A stretch of 53,689 bases of DNA. It comes from DATAVB01 sp040414495. GTDB taxonomy: Bacteria > Actinomycetota > Actinomycetes > Mycobacteriales > QHCD01. The notes under the pieces are model-generated. The model did no database searches. It was not told the DNA's origin and worked only from the letters and a program-made list of their open reading frames with translations. Below, in pieces: positions 51,371 through 53,689 of this stretch (the stretch's first letter is position 1; the number at the start of each line of letters is the position of its first letter). The DNA is taken from positions 1 through 53,689 of the forward strand of contig JBEDUI010000289.1 in the NCBI GenBank assembly GCA_040414495.1, given 5' to 3'. The translations under genes and the position numbers were made by a program.

Positions 51371-51555
51371 TGTCAGCAGCCTGGCTCAGGTTCCCGACAC
51401 TGCTGTCGACAAGATTGGACGGCCAGGGACGTCAACGAGATCCCGCGCTCCACAGCGCCGGCCCTGATCGGCCGAACGGGTCCTCACACCTACACCAGGA
51501 GCCTGGATCCAGTGTCCCGGTTGACCGATCCCGGCGGTGGTTCTGGCCAAAAGCG

Positions 51556-51840
51556 TCAGCGCCGGTGAGACATGATCCAGACTCGTGCCCGCTGCGCCAG
51601 CGGCAGTTCGATGTACACGATGGTCGGGACGGCGATCGTGGCCAGCACGAACGTACGTAGCACGGGGTTTAGGTCGACGATCCACGGACCGATGGCGATG
51701 CCCAGCACGCTCAGGGTGGGGAAGACGCAGAGCCAGATCATCACGGCCTGCTGCGCCCGGGTCGGTGGCCCCACGGGAGCCGGTGTGGGCTGGTCAGCGG
51801 CTGAGCGAGATAGGTGAGTTATCACTGATGCAGTCCTCAT
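51556..51840 (-). CDS. Small two-TM membrane protein (ABM-associated type)
   Basis: A 94-residue protein with a polar N terminus and two hydrophobic helices (AVMIWLCVFPTLSVLGIAIG and LRTFVLATIAVPTIVYIELP). The same W-L-x-x-F-P and L-R-T-x-V-L pattern forms the C-terminal membrane part of many antibiotic-biosynthesis-monooxygenase-domain proteins; here it stands alone. It lies 68 bp downstream of the AhpD-like gene, separated by a strong hairpin. Function unknown. Confidence 0.72.
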   Translation of the reverse strand: MRTASVITHLSRSAADQPTPAPVGPPTRAQQAVMIWLCVFPTLSVLGIAIGPWIVDLNPVLRTFVLATIAVPTIVYIELPLAQRARVWIMSHRR

Positions 51841-51856
51841 CTGGTCCTACCGGACT

Positions 51857-51896
51857 CGGCGGCGAGCCCCAGGCATGTCCCCCGGGCTCGCCGCCG
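51857..51896 (-). terminator. 13-bp perfect hairpin after the AhpD-like gene
   Basis: CGGCGGCGAGCCC (51857-51869) pairs exactly with GGGCTCGCCGCCG (51884-51896) around a 14-base loop. It begins 13 bases after the AhpD-like stop and ends 17 bases before the membrane-protein start. It is likely a terminator or partial attenuator between them. Confidence 0.7.
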
Positions 51897-51908
51897 GCCG
51901 GACTCAGC

Positions 51909-52394
51909 TCAGTTCTCGAGCCCGGCGAAGAAGGCCGGCTCGTACGAACCGCCGGGCGTGTTGGAGATGACGCCGAGTCGGTTGGTGGCGTTGATCATGG
52001 CCACCAGGGCGATGAGCGCGGCACGCTGGTCCTCATCGAAGTGCTTGCTCACCAGGTCCCAGGTCTCGTCGGAGACGCCACCGGCCGCGTCGGCCAGGCG
52101 TGTGCCTTCCTCGGCCAGGGCGAGGACGGCTCGTTCGGGCTCGGTGAACACGGTGGAGTGCCGCCAGGCGGCCACCAGGTTCAGGCGAAGCTGGGTCTCG
52201 CCGTGCATTGCAGCATCTTTGGTGTGCACGTCGACGCACCAGCCGCACCCATTGATCTGGCTCGCTCGGAGCTCGACGAGCTCCTGGATAGTCTTCGGCA
52301 GTGTCGACTTCTGGATCTCCATGGCGACGGCGTAGATGCGTCGCGAGATGCTCGCGCCGGTTGGGTTGGCCATCAGATCGATACGCGGTTCCAT
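51909..52394 (-). CDS. Carboxymuconolactone decarboxylase/AhpD-like protein
   Basis: A 161-residue CMD-domain protein with the redox motif INGCGWCVDVHTKDA (CGWC plus His), as in AhpD peroxidase partners. The start ATG at 52394 has GAAGAGGTACCG upstream; a longer open frame to 52595 overlaps the divergent sigma factor and is rejected. CMD proteins are the standard target and partner of ECF41 sigma factors, as is seen here. Its gene is preceded by a TGTCACG-N16-CACC element at 52451-52477. Confidence 0.9.
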   Translation of the reverse strand: MEPRIDLMANPTGASISRRIYAVAMEIQKSTLPKTIQELVELRASQINGCGWCVDVHTKDAAMHGETQLRLNLVAAWRHSTVFTEPERAVLALAEEGTRLADAAGGVSDETWDLVSKHFDEDQRAALIALVAMINATNRLGVISNTPGGSYEPAFFAGLEN

Positions 52395-52450
52395 CGGTAC
52401 CTCTTCGTATGTGTGCTCGAGCCCGTGGCCCGGGCTCTTTCGCCCATGAA

Positions 52451-52477
52451 GGTGCCGCCGCCGGCAAGCACGTGACA
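52451..52477 (-). promoter_or_regulatory. Predicted ECF41 promoter for the AhpD-like gene
   Basis: On the minus strand: TGTCACG (52477-52471), 16 bases, then CACC (52454-52451), 56 bases before the ATG at 52394. The same arrangement, including spacing and GG before CACC, occurs on the opposite strand for the sigma factor gene. It resembles the published ECF41 consensus (TGTCACA ... CGTC) at -35, less at -10. Confidence 0.7.
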
Positions 52478-52511
52478 TGCGTGCCCTGTGATCGAGGACA
52501 TGCGCTGTAGT

Positions 52512-52538
52512 TGTCACGTATGGACCCCGGCCGGCACC
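52512..52538 (+). promoter_or_regulatory. Predicted autoregulatory promoter of the ECF41 sigma factor gene
   Basis: TGTCACG (52512-52518), 16 bases, CACC (52535-52538). Its architecture equals that of the divergent AhpD-side element. Transcription would start near 52545, which argues against start codons at 52511 and 52520 and for ATG at 52574 (or 52547). Confidence 0.7.
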
Positions 52539-52573
52539 AGAGAGACATGCAGAGCGAAAGAGCCGGCACGGAT

Positions 52574-53464
52574 ATGAGCGACGACCCGGCCACAAGGACC
52601 TTCGTGGCGTATCGCGACCTGCTGTTCACGGTGGCGTACGAGATGTTGGGCTCCGCGGCCGATGCCGAGGACGTGCTGCAGGAGAGCTGGCTGCAGTGGT
52701 CACGGGTCGCGTTCGACACGATCGAGAGCCCGCGCGCCTATCTCGTCAAGATCACGACGCGCCAGGCCCTCATGCGGTTACGGTCGCTCGGCCGGCGCAA
52801 GGAATCGTACGTCGGGCCGTGGCTGCCGGAGCCGCTGCTAACGGTCCCCGATGTTGCAGAGGACGTCGAACTGGCGGAGAGCGTCTCTATGGCGATGCTC
52901 CTCGTGCTCGAAACTCTCGGCCCGGTGGAACGCGCCGTCTTCGTCCTTCGTGAAGTGTTCGACGTTCCGCACGCCGAGATCGCCGGCTGGCTCGACAAAT
53001 CCGAGGAAGGCGTACGCCAAATCGCCCACCGGGCGCGACGGCGCGTCGCTGAACGTCGGCCCCGTGGCGATGTCCGTCCTATCCAGGTGCGCGATGCGAT
53101 GAGCGCATTCCAAGAGTCGGTTCGTACCGGCGACCTGCAGCCTCTGCTCGACGTACTCTCCCCCGACGTGACCCTGCTTACCGACGGAGGCGGCGCTGTT
53201 CAGGCGGCCGTCGAGCCGGTCGTCGGCGTGAACGCGGTGGCAGAGGTCATCGCCCGTCTCAGCGGCGGCGCCACGATCATCCGCCCCACCGAGGTCAACG
53301 CGCACCCGGCGCTCCTGCTCTTCGACACCGACAGCGCCGGCCCGAACCGTCTGCACACCGTACTCGCCTTCCGCTTCGACGACGGCCTCATCAGCGGCAT
53401 GTACGCGGTACGCAACCCCGCCAAGCTCTCCCACCTCACCCACGAGACCCTGCTCCGGCGCTAG
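52574..53464 (+). CDS. ECF41/SigJ-type RNA polymerase sigma factor
   Basis: A 296-residue ECF sigma factor with region 2 (FTVAYEMLGSAADAEDVLQE, then SWLQW), region 4 (FVLREVFDVPHAEIAGWLDK, then SEEGVRQIAHRARRRV) and a C-terminal SnoaL-like extension (DLQPLLDVLSPDVTLLTDGG). The extension replaces a separate anti-sigma factor in ECF41, controlling activity in cis. A CMD/AhpD-like gene is divergent, the classic ECF41 context. ATG at 52574 was chosen because the predicted promoter overlaps the upstream candidates 52511 and 52520; 52547 remains possible. Confidence 0.92.
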   Translation: MSDDPATRTFVAYRDLLFTVAYEMLGSAADAEDVLQESWLQWSRVAFDTIESPRAYLVKITTRQALMRLRSLGRRKESYVGPWLPEPLLTVPDVAEDVELAESVSMAMLLVLETLGPVERAVFVLREVFDVPHAEIAGWLDKSEEGVRQIAHRARRRVAERRPRGDVRPIQVRDAMSAFQESVRTGDLQPLLDVLSPDVTLLTDGGGAVQAAVEPVVGVNAVAEVIARLSGGATIIRPTEVNAHPALLLFDTDSAGPNRLHTVLAFRFDDGLISGMYAVRNPAKLSHLTHETLLRR

Positions 53465-53575
53465 GACTGCCAGTGCGTGGCCGCCAGCCGAGGACACGCA
53501 TGCGGGCAGCGGTGTATCGGAAATTCGCGGGGCGAGCGGCAGTAACCGCAATGCCCCAGACCAAAGGACGTTTGC

Positions 53576-53689
53576 ATGAGCAGCGTGACCGACCATTACG
53601 ACCAATTGCTCGCCCGGAATTACACCTGGATGATGGGCGGCGACATCACCGCGCTCGCCGCCGAACAGGCCACATTGCTCACAAACCTG
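53576..53689 (+). CDS. Class I SAM-dependent methyltransferase, N-terminal part
   Basis: The first 38 codons (MSSVTDHYDQLLARNYTWMM, then GGDI) of a gene cut by the window edge. The segment resembles the N terminus of class I methyltransferases (Y-D-x-x-L-A-x-x-Y-x-W-M-x-G); the SAM-binding glycine motif would lie beyond the edge. CCAAAGGACGTTTGC serves as ribosome site. The family call is tentative. Confidence 0.6.
   Translation, partial: MSSVTDHYDQLLARNYTWMMGGDITALAAEQATLLTNL

Noticed and set aside
1..53689. tRNA, rRNA, CRISPR arrays or intact insertion sequences
   Set aside because: None recognised by eye on either strand; short RNAs without obvious hallmarks could have been missed.

Overview
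The window is high-GC DNA (codons strongly G/C at third position) from an actinomycete. The gene families point that way: an ECF41/SigJ-type sigma factor, a CE1759-type FMN reductase, DUF6510, DUF427, Tat-exported glycosidases and a CbpA/CbpM-style dnaK operon. No tRNA, rRNA, CRISPR array or intact insertion sequence was recognised. Genus-level assignment is not possible from what I can see.

Layout. (1) 1-12.5 kb is mixed metabolic and regulatory DNA: a Dps protein; a three-gene operon (small molybdopterin oxidase, FAD/NAD reductase, DUF6510) preceded by a 10-codon leader ORF; an SDR with a strong terminator; a sigma factor; two paralogous TetR regulators facing away from each other around inverted repeats; a frameshifted DUF427 gene; a LysE exporter; a phosphotransferase; and an LLM flavin oxidoreductase/FMN reductase pair followed by MarR. 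(2) 12.5-26.5 kb is a carbohydrate locus: exported alpha-L-arabinofuranosidase, LacI regulator, DUF402, exported GH76-type alpha-1,6-mannanase, family-5 solute-binding lipoprotein, GH38-like DUF5054 protein, long mannose-6-phosphate isomerase, ROK kinase and a second LacI regulator. Together they fit attack on an arabinose-substituted alpha-mannan, with mannose entering as mannose-6-P then fructose-6-P. No permease lies in the locus. Two 16-bp LacI-like operators in inverted orientation sit in the divergent GH76/SBP intergenic region.

(3) 26.8-37.6 kb is a protein-quality and redox island. PRC-barrel-like and YceI genes come first. Then, all on the minus strand and tightly packed, come Hsp20, DnaK, GrpE, DnaJ/CbpA, CbpM, ClpB, TrxC, a UBP-type zinc finger protein and a cNMP-binding/thioredoxin-reductase-like flavoprotein that lacks the redox CxxC. 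The last seven genes abut or overlap. (4) 38-48 kb holds stress and membrane genes: a PucR-type regulator, STAS proteins, CorA, a small Cys/His protein, an MFS transporter fused to a winged-helix-like tail, MscS and a DUF1931 histone-fold protein. Between them are relics of a PEP-synthase-like gene, a Nudix hydrolase and an Mrr-type endonuclease.

(5) 48.4-53.7 kb: a phytanoyl-CoA-dioxygenase-like protein with an SDR, a cupin, an ABC-ATPase relic, a two-TM protein, and an AhpD-like protein divergent from an ECF41/SigJ sigma factor. That divergent pair is preceded by two promoter-like elements of identical design (TGTCACG-N16-CACC), one on each strand. A methyltransferase runs off the right edge. 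The clearest new leads are this twin promoter, the arabinomannan-type locus with its paired operators, and the composition of the chaperone-redox operon.
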